A DNA stretch of 64,000 bases from an uncultured Bacilli bacterium (GTDB lineage Bacteria; Bacillota_I; Bacilli_A; RF39; UBA660): assembly GCA_947625425.1 (NCBI GenBank), contig CANQOH010000003.1, positions 1 to 64,000 of the forward strand, given 5' to 3'. The first letter of the stretch is position 1. Every line of letters begins with the position of its first letter. Both the position numbers and the translations under genes were made by a program. The notes under the pieces were generated by a model. The model searched no databases, had not been told where the DNA came from, and saw nothing but the letters and a program-made list of their open reading frames with translations. This document shows, in pieces, positions 1-10,234 of this stretch.

Positions 1-31
1 CCGCCATGCGCATAAATAGAATAACAAATAA

Positions 32-60
32 TTGAATAAAAAGCAAGTATATATTATAAT
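32..60 (+). promoter_or_regulatory. Sigma-A type promoter
   Basis: TTGAAT at 32-37 and TATAAT at 55-60 are separated by exactly 17 bp, 23 bp before the first gene. The ribosome site GGGAAGTG follows. Confidence 0.7.
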
Positions 61-82
61 TAAAAAGTAGGGAAGTGATAAA

Positions 83-307
83 ATGTCTAGTTTATATTTA
101 ATTTTAACAAATAGAACATTTTGGGATCGTGTTGAATATGAAATAAATGATTTAATTGAAACATTTGCAGAATTCTTCCAAATGATAAAAGAAGTCACAT
201 ATGATTTATTAGCTGGGTATGTAGGTGAAAATGTATTAAATATGTTTTTAATAGGCCTTGGTGCTTTAGCTATTATGTTGATATGTCTTAAAATAATTAA
301 TAAATAG
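83..307 (+). CDS. Small single-pass membrane protein, unknown
   Basis: This 74-residue protein is not recognised. An acidic, amphipathic N-terminal half (to about residue 48) precedes one hydrophobic segment (about 51-71) and ends in a short basic tail, KIINK, which suggests a C-terminally anchored membrane protein with most of its mass in the cytosol or at the membrane face. The start follows GGGAAGTG and a good promoter. It is monocistronic and convergent with the RNase R gene. No partner is evident from context. Confidence 0.6.
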   Translation: MSSLYLILTNRTFWDRVEYEINDLIETFAEFFQMIKEVTYDLLAGYVGENVLNMFLIGLGALAIMLICLKIINK

Positions 308-310
308 TTA

Positions 311-337
311 AAAGAGCTTTAAGCTCCCTTTTTTTTG
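311..337 (+). terminator. Rho-independent terminator
   Basis: Short GAGC/GCTC hairpin followed by eight T, just after the stop of the small membrane protein. It overlaps the end of the convergent rnr gene. Confidence 0.6.
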
Positions 338-2472
338 TTTAATAATAATTTAAAATCGTCTTCATCTAAACCAAAGTTTACAGTGCGATATTCTTTTTTA
401 GTGTCAACTGCTGTTAATATGAGATGTGAACCAATTCTTATTTTGACTTTTGATTTACGACCTTTAAATGAAGCGGTTGCATCATCATAGTAGAATTGAT
501 CGCCTTCTAAGTCTTCAGCTAAGATTTTACCTTCGATACCATCAATTGTTTTTATGTAGATACCACGACTATTAACATATGTAACATTTGCTTCAAATTT
601 TTCACCAATATGTTCAGACATATATCTAATCATTTCAAAATGGTTAGCATCTCTTTCGGCTTGATCAGCATTACGTTCTTTACGAGTAATATGGCGACAT
701 ATTTTTTCCATATCATCATATGCAACATCAATTAATCTAATATTGAAACGATTATCTCTTTGTTGTTTTAAATTGTGGTGAGCAAGTAGGTCAGCAGCTC
801 TTCTAATTGGACTTGTAAAGTGACCATATTTAGGTAAACCTAAACCGAAGTGACCTTGGTTTTGAACATCATATTTAGCTAGTTTCATAGCACGTAACAT
901 AATGTTTGCAACGATATTTCTTTCATCAGCATTTTTTATTTGGGAAAGCATTTGTTGAATTACTTTACCGTTTACGATATCATGTGATGATTTAACTTTA
1001 ATACCACTACGACCAATTAAATTAAAAGCTTCTTCAACATCTTCTTCATCAGGTTTTTCATGGATACGTAATGGAGATGGAAGAATCATATAGTTAGCAT
1101 AACATTCTCCAGCTAATAACATAAAGTTTTCAATAATTTTTTCAGCTGTCTTTTGAACTCTTTGTTTAAATTCAATTGGCATACCATTTTCATCAACTTC
1201 AATTTCAATATCATTGTTACCGAAATCAACATAACCACGTTTTCTTTTTTCTTTTTCTAATTTAGAAGATAGGCCTTGCATAAGAACAAGATTATCATAG
1301 AATTCTTCATAACCATCGACTAATTCGCCATCTTCTAAAACTTGGTTAACATCTTCATAAGTCATAGCTTTACGAGAATTAATTACTGTATCAACAAAGT
1401 CATAATTTAATATTTTACCTTCAGGAGATACTTCCATAATACAACTTAAACATAAACGATCAACATTAGGGTTTAATGAACAAATACCATTTGATATAAC
1501 ATGAGGGAATTGAGGAATAACAGTATTTACCATATAAACACTAGTTCCTCTGGAGATAGCTTCATCCCATAATTGCATACCTGGATGAATATAATGGGTT
1601 ACATCAGAAATATGTACTCCTAAAACATAATTACCTTTTTCATTTACTTCAAGACTTATAGCATCATCACGATCTTTAGTTTTTTCACCATCAATAGTAA
1701 ATATTAATTTATCAGTTAAATCTAAACGATCTTTTTTATCTTCTGGTCTTACTTCGGTAGGTATTTTTTTGGTTTCTTCTAAAGCTTCTTCTGTAAAATC
1801 AATTGTAATATGATTTTCAACAGCAATCATTTTTAAATCAGCATCAGGATCATCTTTATGACCTAAACCTTTAATAAAACCAGCATAATATTTACCATTA
1901 GTTAATTCATCTATTTTAACAAGTAAACGATCACCTTCGACTAATGGTTTCATAGCTATACCATTAATAATAATTGGATGATCTATTTTAGCATTATATG
2001 GTTTTAAAATCATTTCACCGTCTTTAGTAGCTACTTCGACAATTACTAAACCGTCTTTTCTTTTAATTATTTTATCTACACGACTAACAATATGACCATG
2101 GTCTTTCTTATTAGTTGGTCTTAAAATGACTGTATCGCCATCTAAGGCATCTCTTAAGTTATTTGGCCTCACTTTATATTTATTATTTTCGGTAATAATA
2201 AAGCCTTCACCATGTTTGTTAATATTAATTTCGCCCTGTACATAACCTAATTCTGATGGGAAAGAACGATATAAATTTTTTCTTTCGTCTAGGTATACGT
2301 CCCCACTAATAATTAATTCTTGAAGTGCTTCCATTAATAAGTCATTTTTGTATCCTCTTTTAGCACACATTTCTTTTTTAATATCACGATAACGATATTT
2401 TTTAGTATTGTATTTTGGATTATTAAAATATGCAATTAATTCTTCTTTTAACATTCTCTTTTTTTCGTCCAT
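319..2472 (-). CDS. rnr: Ribonuclease R
   Basis: 3'-5' processive exoribonuclease of the RNB (RNase II/R) family, acting in mRNA and rRNA turnover and structured-RNA decay. At 717 residues it is a normal length. The order seen is an N-terminal winged-helix-like region (about 1-65), two cold-shock/OB domains (about 70-215), the RNB catalytic domain (about 250-575) and a C-terminal S1 domain (about 620-700). Catalytic acidic residues lie in GEKTKDRDDAISLE, followed by VHISDVTHYI, and the conserved GHFTSPIRRAADLLAHH is present. The start is preceded by AAGGAGGG. SecG and SmpB, its usual neighbours in Bacilli, are not seen beside it. Confidence 0.97.
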   Translation of the reverse strand: MDEKKRMLKEELIAYFNNPKYNTKKYRYRDIKKEMCAKRGYKNDLLMEALQELIISGDVYLDERKNLYRSFPSELGYVQGEININKHGEGFIITENNKYKVRPNNLRDALDGDTVILRPTNKKDHGHIVSRVDKIIKRKDGLVIVEVATKDGEMILKPYNAKIDHPIIINGIAMKPLVEGDRLLVKIDELTNGKYYAGFIKGLGHKDDPDADLKMIAVENHITIDFTEEALEETKKIPTEVRPEDKKDRLDLTDKLIFTIDGEKTKDRDDAISLEVNEKGNYVLGVHISDVTHYIHPGMQLWDEAISRGTSVYMVNTVIPQFPHVISNGICSLNPNVDRLCLSCIMEVSPEGKILNYDFVDTVINSRKAMTYEDVNQVLEDGELVDGYEEFYDNLVLMQGLSSKLEKEKRKRGYVDFGNNDIEIEVDENGMPIEFKQRVQKTAEKIIENFMLLAGECYANYMILPSPLRIHEKPDEEDVEEAFNLIGRSGIKVKSSHDIVNGKVIQQMLSQIKNADERNIVANIMLRAMKLAKYDVQNQGHFGLGLPKYGHFTSPIRRAADLLAHHNLKQQRDNRFNIRLIDVAYDDMEKICRHITRKERNADQAERDANHFEMIRYMSEHIGEKFEANVTYVNSRGIYIKTIDGIEGKILAEDLEGDQFYYDDATASFKGRKSKVKIRIGSHLILTAVDTKKEYRTVNFGLDEDDFKLLLNKKKGA

Positions 2473-2624
2473 CTCAAACCCTCCTTATTTAATTATTAAC
2501 ACATATATTAAATAAAGTAAATTGTTTGGACATAATTTAACTATAAAAATTATTTATAATACTATAATTAATTTAATATAAATGATTAACAAAAAGATAA
2601 AATATATTTTTTAGAAGTAGATTA

Positions 2625-2633
2625 TGGTAAAAT
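2625..2633 (+). promoter_or_regulatory. Extended -10 promoter for addB operon
   Basis: TGGTAAAAT resembles the TGNTATAAT boxes seen throughout the window. It predicts transcription starting near 2640, which supports the ATG at 2650 over the upstream ATG at 2638. Confidence 0.5.
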
Positions 2634-2649
2634 TAGGATGGTGGTAAGT

Positions 2650-5028
2650 ATGTTTAAAGATAAACAAATTATTATAACTAATAGTACTAATAAACATAGT
2701 TTATTAATGAAATTTAGTAGTGAATTATTAAATATTAAAGTATATACTTTAAATGAATTTAATAAATTATTTTATTTTGATTATGATGTTAAGGCTTTAG
2801 ATTATATAATGAATAATTATCACGTTAAATATGAAATAGCTAAGATATATTTAAATAATTTGTTATATGTTGATGATAGTAGTTATAATAGTTTAAAATT
2901 AAATTTCTTATCAGGTTTAAAGAAAGAGTTAAAGGAAAATAATTTATTAATTTTTAATAAATTATTTAGAAGTACTTTAGTAGATAAAGAGATTGTTATT
3001 TATAATTTACCAATTACTAAAGAATTAGATAAATTAATTAGTTTATTAAAAGTTGATAATAATGTAGTTATTTATAATGAAGATAAGGGTAATTATGAAC
3101 ATACGATATATGAACTTGAAACAATTAATAAAGAAGTAGAATGGGTTAGTAATGAAATATGTAATTTAATTAAAAAGGGAATAGATATTAAACATATTTT
3201 TATCTGTAATTTAAATGATGAATATCGTAAGTTAATTAAAAGAATATTTCCAATGTTTAAGATACCTTATACAATTAATGATCAAGAAACAATTTATGGA
3301 ACTTTTTTATGTTTTAAGTTTTTAGAATTATATAGTGAAGATTTAGAGCAAACTTTAACTAATCTTAAAGAATATGTGACAAGTAGTGATACAGAAAATA
3401 TTTATAATATGATTGTCAGTATTGTTAATAAGTATGTTATGGTTAGTAATTATGAGATTAAAAAAGAAATGATTATCTATGATTTAAAACATACTTATAT
3501 TATGAAAGAAGAGATAGTTAATTCTGTTCATGAAGTAGATATTAAAGATTATTTATTTACGGATGATGATTATGTATTTTGTCTTTCATTTAATCAAGGA
3601 GTAATACCGGTTATATATAAAGATGAAAATTATTTAACAGATAAAGATAAGAAAGAATTGGGTCTTTCTTTAACAGTTGATTGTAATAAATTAGAAAAAG
3701 AACTTATCAAGAATAAATTATGTTCAATTAAGAATTTAGAAATAAGTTATAAATTAGATAGTGATGGAGAAGTATGTTATATATCTAGTTTAAATGAAGA
3801 TTTAAAATATGAAGTTAAGAAAGATATAGTATTAGATTTAAATAATTCTAATTTAAATAATAAATTAAAATTAGCTTCGTTATTAGATGAATATTATAAA
3901 TATGGTAGTAATTCTAATTTATTAGGTTTATTAAATGATTCTTATGAAATACCTTATAATACTTATAGTAATAAATTTAAGGGAATAGATAATAAAGTAT
4001 TTAAAGATTTTATTAATAATAAGATTACTTTATCTTATAGTAGTTTAGATAAATATTATAAATGTCCTTTTAGTTATTATGTAGGTAATATATTAAAATT
4101 AAATATTTATGAAGAAACATTTTTTCAATTAGTAGGTACTTTATTTCATAGTATTTTAAAAAAATATTTAAATAGTAATTTAGATTATGATGTATTATGG
4201 GATGAAGAAGTTAAAGCTTTAAATTATGAATTTAATAGTAAAGAGAAATTCTTTTTAGTTAAGTTAAAAGAAGAATTAAAGTTTATTTTAGAAGTTATTA
4301 GTAATCAAGAGAATTTTACTAATTTACATGATGAATTACATGAAGAAAGAATTGTTACTAATATTGAAGGTAATATAGAAATTAAATTTACAGGAATTAT
4401 AGATAAAGTTAAATATGAAAAGAAAGATAATGAAACTATTGTAGCAATTATTGATTATAAAACAGGTAATCCTAATTTAGATTTAACAACTATTCCTTAT
4501 GGAATAGGAATGCAATTACCAGTATATTTATATTTAGCTAAACATTCTAATAAATTAGAAAATATTAAAGTCGCTGGATTTTATTTACAAAAGGTTTTAA
4601 ATAATGAAGTTAATATTGTTAAGAATAAGAGTTATGAACAATTAAAGAAACAGAATTTATTATTACAAGGTTATTCAAATGATAATCAAGCGCTTTTAAG
4701 TGAATTTGATAATTCTTATAGCGATAGTAATATTATCAAGAGTATGAAGACTTTGAAAGATGGTTCTTTTGCAAGTTATGCTAAAGTTTTATCTGATGAA
4801 CAAATGGAAAAGTTAATTACAGTTACCGAAGAGAAGATTAATGAAGGAGCTAAAGAGATAGAAGAAGGTAACTTTGTAATAGCACCTAAGAGAATAGATA
4901 GAGTAAATTATGGATGTGAATTTTGTGCCTTTAAAGATATTTGTTTTCATACAGAAAAGGATGTTGTTGAATTAAAACCTTTAAGTAAAGAAGATGTATT
5001 AGGGGGTGAAGATAATGAATTGGACTAA
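2650..5028 (+). CDS. addB: AddB/RexB-type exonuclease subunit
   Basis: Subunit of the AddAB helicase-nuclease that resects double-strand breaks for RecA. The C-terminal PD-(D/E)XK nuclease is clear, with VGTLFHSILKKY and the catalytic core AIIDYKTGNP (about residues 600-610). Four iron-sulfur cysteines bracket it: Cys472 in KCPFSYYV, and Cys756, Cys759 and Cys765 in CEFCAFKDIC. At about 792 residues it is shorter than typical AddB (about 1100-1170), and no GxGKT Walker A is seen at the N-terminus, so it looks more like RexB. The start chosen is the ATG at 2650 behind GGTGGT. It overlaps addA by 14 bp, so the two are probably translationally coupled. Confidence 0.9.
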   Translation: MFKDKQIIITNSTNKHSLLMKFSSELLNIKVYTLNEFNKLFYFDYDVKALDYIMNNYHVKYEIAKIYLNNLLYVDDSSYNSLKLNFLSGLKKELKENNLLIFNKLFRSTLVDKEIVIYNLPITKELDKLISLLKVDNNVVIYNEDKGNYEHTIYELETINKEVEWVSNEICNLIKKGIDIKHIFICNLNDEYRKLIKRIFPMFKIPYTINDQETIYGTFLCFKFLELYSEDLEQTLTNLKEYVTSSDTENIYNMIVSIVNKYVMVSNYEIKKEMIIYDLKHTYIMKEEIVNSVHEVDIKDYLFTDDDYVFCLSFNQGVIPVIYKDENYLTDKDKKELGLSLTVDCNKLEKELIKNKLCSIKNLEISYKLDSDGEVCYISSLNEDLKYEVKKDIVLDLNNSNLNNKLKLASLLDEYYKYGSNSNLLGLLNDSYEIPYNTYSNKFKGIDNKVFKDFINNKITLSYSSLDKYYKCPFSYYVGNILKLNIYEETFFQLVGTLFHSILKKYLNSNLDYDVLWDEEVKALNYEFNSKEKFFLVKLKEELKFILEVISNQENFTNLHDELHEERIVTNIEGNIEIKFTGIIDKVKYEKKDNETIVAIIDYKTGNPNLDLTTIPYGIGMQLPVYLYLAKHSNKLENIKVAGFYLQKVLNNEVNIVKNKSYEQLKKQNLLLQGYSNDNQALLSEFDNSYSDSNIIKSMKTLKDGSFASYAKVLSDEQMEKLITVTEEKINEGAKEIEEGNFVIAPKRIDRVNYGCEFCAFKDICFHTEKDVVELKPLSKEDVLGGEDNELD

Positions 5029-8000
5029 AGAACAATTAGGAGCTATTAATATGTCAGGGACTAATATAATTGTTTCAGCCGGAGCTGGTAGTGGTAAAAC
5101 AGCAGTTTTAACTGAGAGAGTAATGCGTATTTTAAAAGAAGGGACACATATTGATGAGTTATTAATTTTAACCTTTACTAAAGCCGCGGCGGGCGAAATG
5201 AAAGATCGTATTAGAAAAAAAATAAAAAAAGAAATGGTCGATCTTCCAGAGTTGGGTAATGAGTTAGAATTAATTGATCAAGCTTATGTAACGACATTTG
5301 ATTCATATGCTTTGGCTGTAGTTAAAAAATATCATTATCTACTTAATATATCTAATGATATTAAAATATCAGATGCTTCAATTATTAATATGCAAAAAGT
5401 TAAAATAATGGATCAGGTCTTTGATCGATATTATGAAAAGCCAACCCCAGAATTTACTAAGTTAATTTATGATTTCTGTATAAAAGATGATGCTACTTTA
5501 AAGAAATGTTTATTAAATATTGCAACTAAGATAGATGGTTTAACTAATCGTGAGGAGTATTTAGATAACTATTTTAATAATTATTATAGTAGTGATTTTC
5601 TTAATAAAGTTATAGATGAATATGTTAATTATTTAAAAGATAATGTTAAAGTAATTAATTCTTTAGCTAAAAGACTAATTACTTTAACAGATGGAGATTT
5701 TGGTACTAAACTTGAAGAAGCATTAAGTCCTTTAGAAACATGTAATAGTATAGATGATTTTTATTTAAAAGTTCCCCTTATTAAGTTACCACAATTAAGA
5801 GGTTATGAAGATGATGTTAAAGCAGCGAAAGAAAGATTAAGTAAAACGATTACAGAATTTAAAAATATTATTTTAGAATATGGTAATTTAGAAGATATTA
5901 AGAAGAGTATTGAAATAATAAAAGATTATTTAGTTATTATAATTAAGATTATTAAAGAATTTTTAAATGATTTACATAAGTATAAAGAAGAAAATGAAAT
6001 ATATGATTTTCAAGATATTGCTTTACTTTCGATTAAGATTTTAGAAGAACATTCTGAAGTACGTAATGAGATTCGTGATACATTTAAAGAAATTATGATT
6101 GATGAATATCAAGATACAAATGATATTCAAGAGAAGTTTATTTCTTTGATTGAAAATAATAATGTTTATATGGTTGGTGATATTAAACAAAGTATTTATC
6201 GTTTTAGAAATGCTAATCCCCAAATATTTAAAAATAAATATGATAAATATGCAAGAAATGATAATGGAATAAAGATTGATTTAGTACAAAACTTTAGATC
6301 AAGAGATGAAGTCTTAGCTAATATAAATGAAGTCTTTAAACTAATTATGGATAATAAAATTGGGGGAGCTGAATATCATGAATCTCATCAAATGGTCTTT
6401 GGCAATAAAGATTATGTTGAAAAAGGAAAAACAGGATATGAGTATGATTTTGAAATATGTGAATATGATGCTTTAGAATATCCAAACTATTCAGCTAATG
6501 AAATAGAAATATTTACGATAGCGAAAGATATTAAAGATAAAATAAAGAATAAATATCAAGTTTTTGATAAAAATCTTAGAACTTTAAGAGATATTAAGTA
6601 TAGTGATTTTGTTATTTTGATGGATCGTAGTACTAGTTTTGATATATATAAAAAAGTATTTGAATACTTAGGTATTCCTTTAGCCATATATAAAGATAGT
6701 AAATTAAATGATTCTGATGATATCTTTATCTTAAAGAATATTATTAATTTAATAGTTAAGATAGCTAATGATGAATTAGATCAAGAATTTAAGTATGCTT
6801 ATACTTCGATAGCTCGTAGTTATTTATTTGAAATAAGTGATGATGAGATATTAAGAACTTTTATGAATGATTCATTTAAAGAAACAGAGATATATAAAAC
6901 TTTACAAACTTTAGCAGTTAATTTAAGTAGTGAAACAATTACTTCTTTATTAAATAAAATTATCGATGTAACTAAGATGTATGAAAAATTTATTAAAGTA
7001 GGTAATGTTGAAGAAGCAATGGTTCGTATATCTAAGTTATTAGATATTGCTAGTAATTTAAGTTCTTTAGGTTATAATGTCTTTACTTTTAAAGATTATT
7101 TAAATGAATTATTAGATAGTGATGAAGAGATGAAATATAAGACAAGTAGAAGTGATAGTAATTCAGTTAAAATAATGACTATCCATACTTCTAAAGGTCT
7201 AGAATATAATATTTGTTATTATAGTGGTTTAAGTAAAGAATTTAATATTAGAGATTTAAATGATCGTTTCTTATATGATAATAAATATGGAATTATAACA
7301 CCTTATTTTAATGAAGGAATAGGGGAATCTTTTATTAAAAGATTAGTTAAGTATCATTATTTAGAAGATGAAATATCAGAAAGAATAAGATTATTCTATG
7401 TAGCTTTAACAAGAGCTAGAGAAAAGATGATTTTATTAACACCTAAGAAAGATGAAGTAATAAATGATTTAGAAGATAATATGACAATAGATTTAAATAT
7501 TAGAAGAAGATATAAATCATTTAGTAAGATATTAGATTCTATTAAGTATAAAATAAATAAATACTATAAAGAAATAAATATTGAGGAATTAGGTTTAACG
7601 AAAGAATATTTATATAGTAATAAAGACTTAGATAAGATAACTACTAAGGGAGAAGAAAAAGTTAAAGTAGAAGAAATAGAAGTAATAGAAGGACCTATTT
7701 TAAAACAAGAACATTTTTCAAAAAATCTTCATGAACTAATTAATATCGAAACAAGAAATAATATGGATTTTGGTACTTTAGTTCATGAAACTTTAGAATA
7801 TATAGATTTTATAAAACCTGATTATTCTTTAATAGAAAATACATTAATTAGAAATAAGATAGAAAAATTTTTAAATAATTCATTACTAGATAATATAGGA
7901 GAAGCTAAGATATATAAAGAACATGAATTTATTTATAGTGATGAATTTAATGAGTATCATGGTATAATAGATTTAATGCTAGAATATGATGATAGAATTG

Positions 8001-8149
8001 ATATTATAGATTATAAATTAAATAATATAAAGGATGATAATTATTTAAAACAATTAGATGGTTATCGTACTTATATAAAAGGAATTAGTAATAAAGAAAT
8101 AAATATATATTTATATAGTATATTAAGTGAAACTTTAGAAAAATTATGA
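5015..8149 (+). CDS. addA: ATP-dependent helicase/nuclease subunit A
   Basis: UvrD-family helicase with C-terminal nuclease, the motor subunit of AddAB. Motifs in order: Walker A SAGAGSGKTAV (about 20-30), Ia FTKAAAGEMKDRI, Walker B IDEYQDT (about 362-368), VGDIKQSIYRFR, QNFRSRDE, TIHTSKGLEY and LFYVALTRAREK (about 793-804). The nuclease part has GTLVHETLEY and IIDYKLN (about 997-1003). Length, about 1044 residues, is a little under the usual 1200. The start is the ATG at 5015 behind AGGGGGTG, inside the end of addB. It is followed directly by an unknown gene whose ATG region overlaps this stop. Confidence 0.96.
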   Translation: MNWTKEQLGAINMSGTNIIVSAGAGSGKTAVLTERVMRILKEGTHIDELLILTFTKAAAGEMKDRIRKKIKKEMVDLPELGNELELIDQAYVTTFDSYALAVVKKYHYLLNISNDIKISDASIINMQKVKIMDQVFDRYYEKPTPEFTKLIYDFCIKDDATLKKCLLNIATKIDGLTNREEYLDNYFNNYYSSDFLNKVIDEYVNYLKDNVKVINSLAKRLITLTDGDFGTKLEEALSPLETCNSIDDFYLKVPLIKLPQLRGYEDDVKAAKERLSKTITEFKNIILEYGNLEDIKKSIEIIKDYLVIIIKIIKEFLNDLHKYKEENEIYDFQDIALLSIKILEEHSEVRNEIRDTFKEIMIDEYQDTNDIQEKFISLIENNNVYMVGDIKQSIYRFRNANPQIFKNKYDKYARNDNGIKIDLVQNFRSRDEVLANINEVFKLIMDNKIGGAEYHESHQMVFGNKDYVEKGKTGYEYDFEICEYDALEYPNYSANEIEIFTIAKDIKDKIKNKYQVFDKNLRTLRDIKYSDFVILMDRSTSFDIYKKVFEYLGIPLAIYKDSKLNDSDDIFILKNIINLIVKIANDELDQEFKYAYTSIARSYLFEISDDEILRTFMNDSFKETEIYKTLQTLAVNLSSETITSLLNKIIDVTKMYEKFIKVGNVEEAMVRISKLLDIASNLSSLGYNVFTFKDYLNELLDSDEEMKYKTSRSDSNSVKIMTIHTSKGLEYNICYYSGLSKEFNIRDLNDRFLYDNKYGIITPYFNEGIGESFIKRLVKYHYLEDEISERIRLFYVALTRAREKMILLTPKKDEVINDLEDNMTIDLNIRRRYKSFSKILDSIKYKINKYYKEINIEELGLTKEYLYSNKDLDKITTKGEEKVKVEEIEVIEGPILKQEHFSKNLHELINIETRNNMDFGTLVHETLEYIDFIKPDYSLIENTLIRNKIEKFLNNSLLDNIGEAKIYKEHEFIYSDEFNEYHGIIDLMLEYDDRIDIIDYKLNNIKDDNYLKQLDGYRTYIKGISNKEINIYLYSILSETLEKL

Positions 8150-8163
8150 AAGGAGTCTTATTG

Positions 8164-9786
8164 ATGATAGAAAATAATAAAATAAGGGATCAAGTTATGA
8201 TGATGATTAATTCTTTAATTGATATTATTAATAAACCAAGTTTAGTAGTTGGTAAAAGTCCTTATTTCTATCATCAGACTTCTAAAAATAATTTTATTAT
8301 TTATATGTATATCTTTAAATTACTAATAAATAATAAAGAATATTTAGAAAAGAAATATAATGAATATATTTCTAAGTATCCAAAAAAAATATATTATAGT
8401 ATTTCTAATATAACTAATATCGAATATGTTAAAGAAATAGATTTACTATTTAAGATTAAAGATAAAGTAACTCTAGATAATTATAAAGTTAATTTTAAAG
8501 AAGAAAGAATTTATTTTAATGATAATACTTATGTTGATTATAAATGGTTCTTAGCTTTTTTATCAATGTTACTTGATAATACTAAGAATGATGAATATAA
8601 AGAAATTAATATATGTTATACAATAGCTAATAAAGATATAAATAAAGTAAAAGATAAAAAAGATTGTGATAAATTCTTAGAAAGCTTTAAATATTATCGT
8701 ATTAAGATTAAACATGTTAATACGAAAAAAGCTGTTAAAGAAAATGATATTTTAATAGTTAAAAATACTGCCATTAATTATTTAAAACATTTAAAACAAT
8801 ATAAACATGGTTTAGAAAGTGAAGAATCATATTTAATCTTTTATAACTTATTAAAGAAAGAATGTAGTAAAGAGGGATTTCAGTTAGCAGAAGATGAAAC
8901 TAATCTTTTAGATATTCCATATAATGAATTAAGGAAGATAAAAGATTTAATGGATAGTAGTTTTTATAGTAGTTCATTAAATAAACAAGTACATATTATA
9001 GAAAGTGCTGTATGGCAATTAAGTAATGATATAACACTTCTAGAACATATGAATACATCAATAGATAATTTAGGAGATTTACTAACAATTATTAGAATAG
9101 AATCTTATAAGAATTATGAAACAATTAGAAAAGAATATAATTTAGATGATATTCAAATATTATTACTTCTAGCGGTGAATAAGTTTTTACTTACTTATAT
9201 AGATGAAGATAGTATAGATTATAGCTTATTAGATTTAAGAAATATTAAACCTAAATATATGAATAGTATTTGTGATAATAATGAAGCTTTATTAAAAGAA
9301 CAATTAAAGAATTTAAATTTAGAGTTACAATCTGTTAAAAGAGATTTAGATAAATATAAAAAAGAACGTAGTAGTTTAAATGAAAAAGATTTATCTAAAG
9401 ATAAATATCAGAATGAATTGGAATTATGTGTAGGAAAGATTAATAGAGCAAGTATTGTTATTGGGCGATTAAATTCAACGATATCTTCAGTATCTAAAGA
9501 GTATGAAGAAGAGAGAAAGAAGATAGAAGATAAATATAATAATATAGATATTTTTAATAATAATAATTCCGTAATTAAACATATATATAATTCGATTATG
9601 GCTTGTAGTTATTATTTAAAAACTAATAATACTAATGTCTTAAATAATATAATAGTCTTTGAAGATTATGAGAAAACAGAGAATTCATTTTACTTAGAGA
9701 TGACAATTAGAGATTTACTTAAAATTAGTAATCAAAATGTTTTAAATGGTATTAGAGATCAATCTGATTTACCTAAGTTAGCATAG
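8164..9786 (+). CDS. Unknown protein with coiled-coil, addAB operon
   Basis: About 540 residues and not recognised. It is Lys/Asn/Ile-rich and soluble, with no signal peptide or membrane segment. The first 360 residues look mixed alpha/beta. A predicted coiled coil runs from about 370 to 455 (LNLELQSVKRDLDKYKKERS and following), and a short helical tail follows. The ATG at 8164 is preferred over the ATG at 8146 because AAAGGAG lies at 8149-8155. It starts within a few bases of the addA stop, so it is co-transcribed with the recombination genes. A role in DNA repair is possible from context only. Confidence 0.6.
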   Translation: MIENNKIRDQVMMMINSLIDIINKPSLVVGKSPYFYHQTSKNNFIIYMYIFKLLINNKEYLEKKYNEYISKYPKKIYYSISNITNIEYVKEIDLLFKIKDKVTLDNYKVNFKEERIYFNDNTYVDYKWFLAFLSMLLDNTKNDEYKEINICYTIANKDINKVKDKKDCDKFLESFKYYRIKIKHVNTKKAVKENDILIVKNTAINYLKHLKQYKHGLESEESYLIFYNLLKKECSKEGFQLAEDETNLLDIPYNELRKIKDLMDSSFYSSSLNKQVHIIESAVWQLSNDITLLEHMNTSIDNLGDLLTIIRIESYKNYETIRKEYNLDDIQILLLLAVNKFLLTYIDEDSIDYSLLDLRNIKPKYMNSICDNNEALLKEQLKNLNLELQSVKRDLDKYKKERSSLNEKDLSKDKYQNELELCVGKINRASIVIGRLNSTISSVSKEYEEERKKIEDKYNNIDIFNNNNSVIKHIYNSIMACSYYLKTNNTNVLNNIIVFEDYEKTENSFYLEMTIRDLLKISNQNVLNGIRDQSDLPKLA

Positions 9787-9796
9787 GAGTGGTAAG

Positions 9797-10234
9797 ATGA
9801 AGAAAGTTTTATCAGGAATTAATATTTTAATATCTTTAATAGCTATAGTATCTCTTTTTGTTTTTAAGATGAGTGATAATGTTGTATATATTATGATGAT
9901 GACAGCAATGATTGGGTGGATAATACCTTATTTTGGACCTTTAATTACGGGTTTAGCAATTCTTAATGAGTCACATTACAAAAGAGCTTTGATTTTAAAT
10001 ATTGTTAGTATTTTAATGATTATCTTTATTTTGATAATGATTAGAATTTTATATGATAAGAAGATGTCAGTGATGTTAATTACTTATTTAGTTCTTTTAG
10101 TAATTAATATTATTAATGTAATTTATATTGGAAGAATAGTTAAGAAAGATTATGATGATAATAAAGATCAAAGAAGAAAAGATAAAGAGTTATTAAAAAA
10201 GAAGAAAGAGGAGAATAATGGTGCAATCGTCTAA
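9797..10234 (+). CDS. Four-helix membrane protein, unknown
   Basis: 145 residues with four hydrophobic segments (about 5-23, 31-54, 63-85 and 92-113) and a strongly basic/acidic C-terminal tail (KDQRRKDKELLKKKKEE) in the cytosol. The family is not recognised. Ribosome site AGGAGTGG at 9786. It overlaps the next gene by 17 bp, so both probably belong to the addBA transcription unit and may function as a pair. Confidence 0.6.
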   Translation: MKKVLSGINILISLIAIVSLFVFKMSDNVVYIMMMTAMIGWIIPYFGPLITGLAILNESHYKRALILNIVSILMIIFILIMIRILYDKKMSVMLITYLVLLVINIINVIYIGRIVKKDYDDNKDQRRKDKELLKKKKEENNGAIV

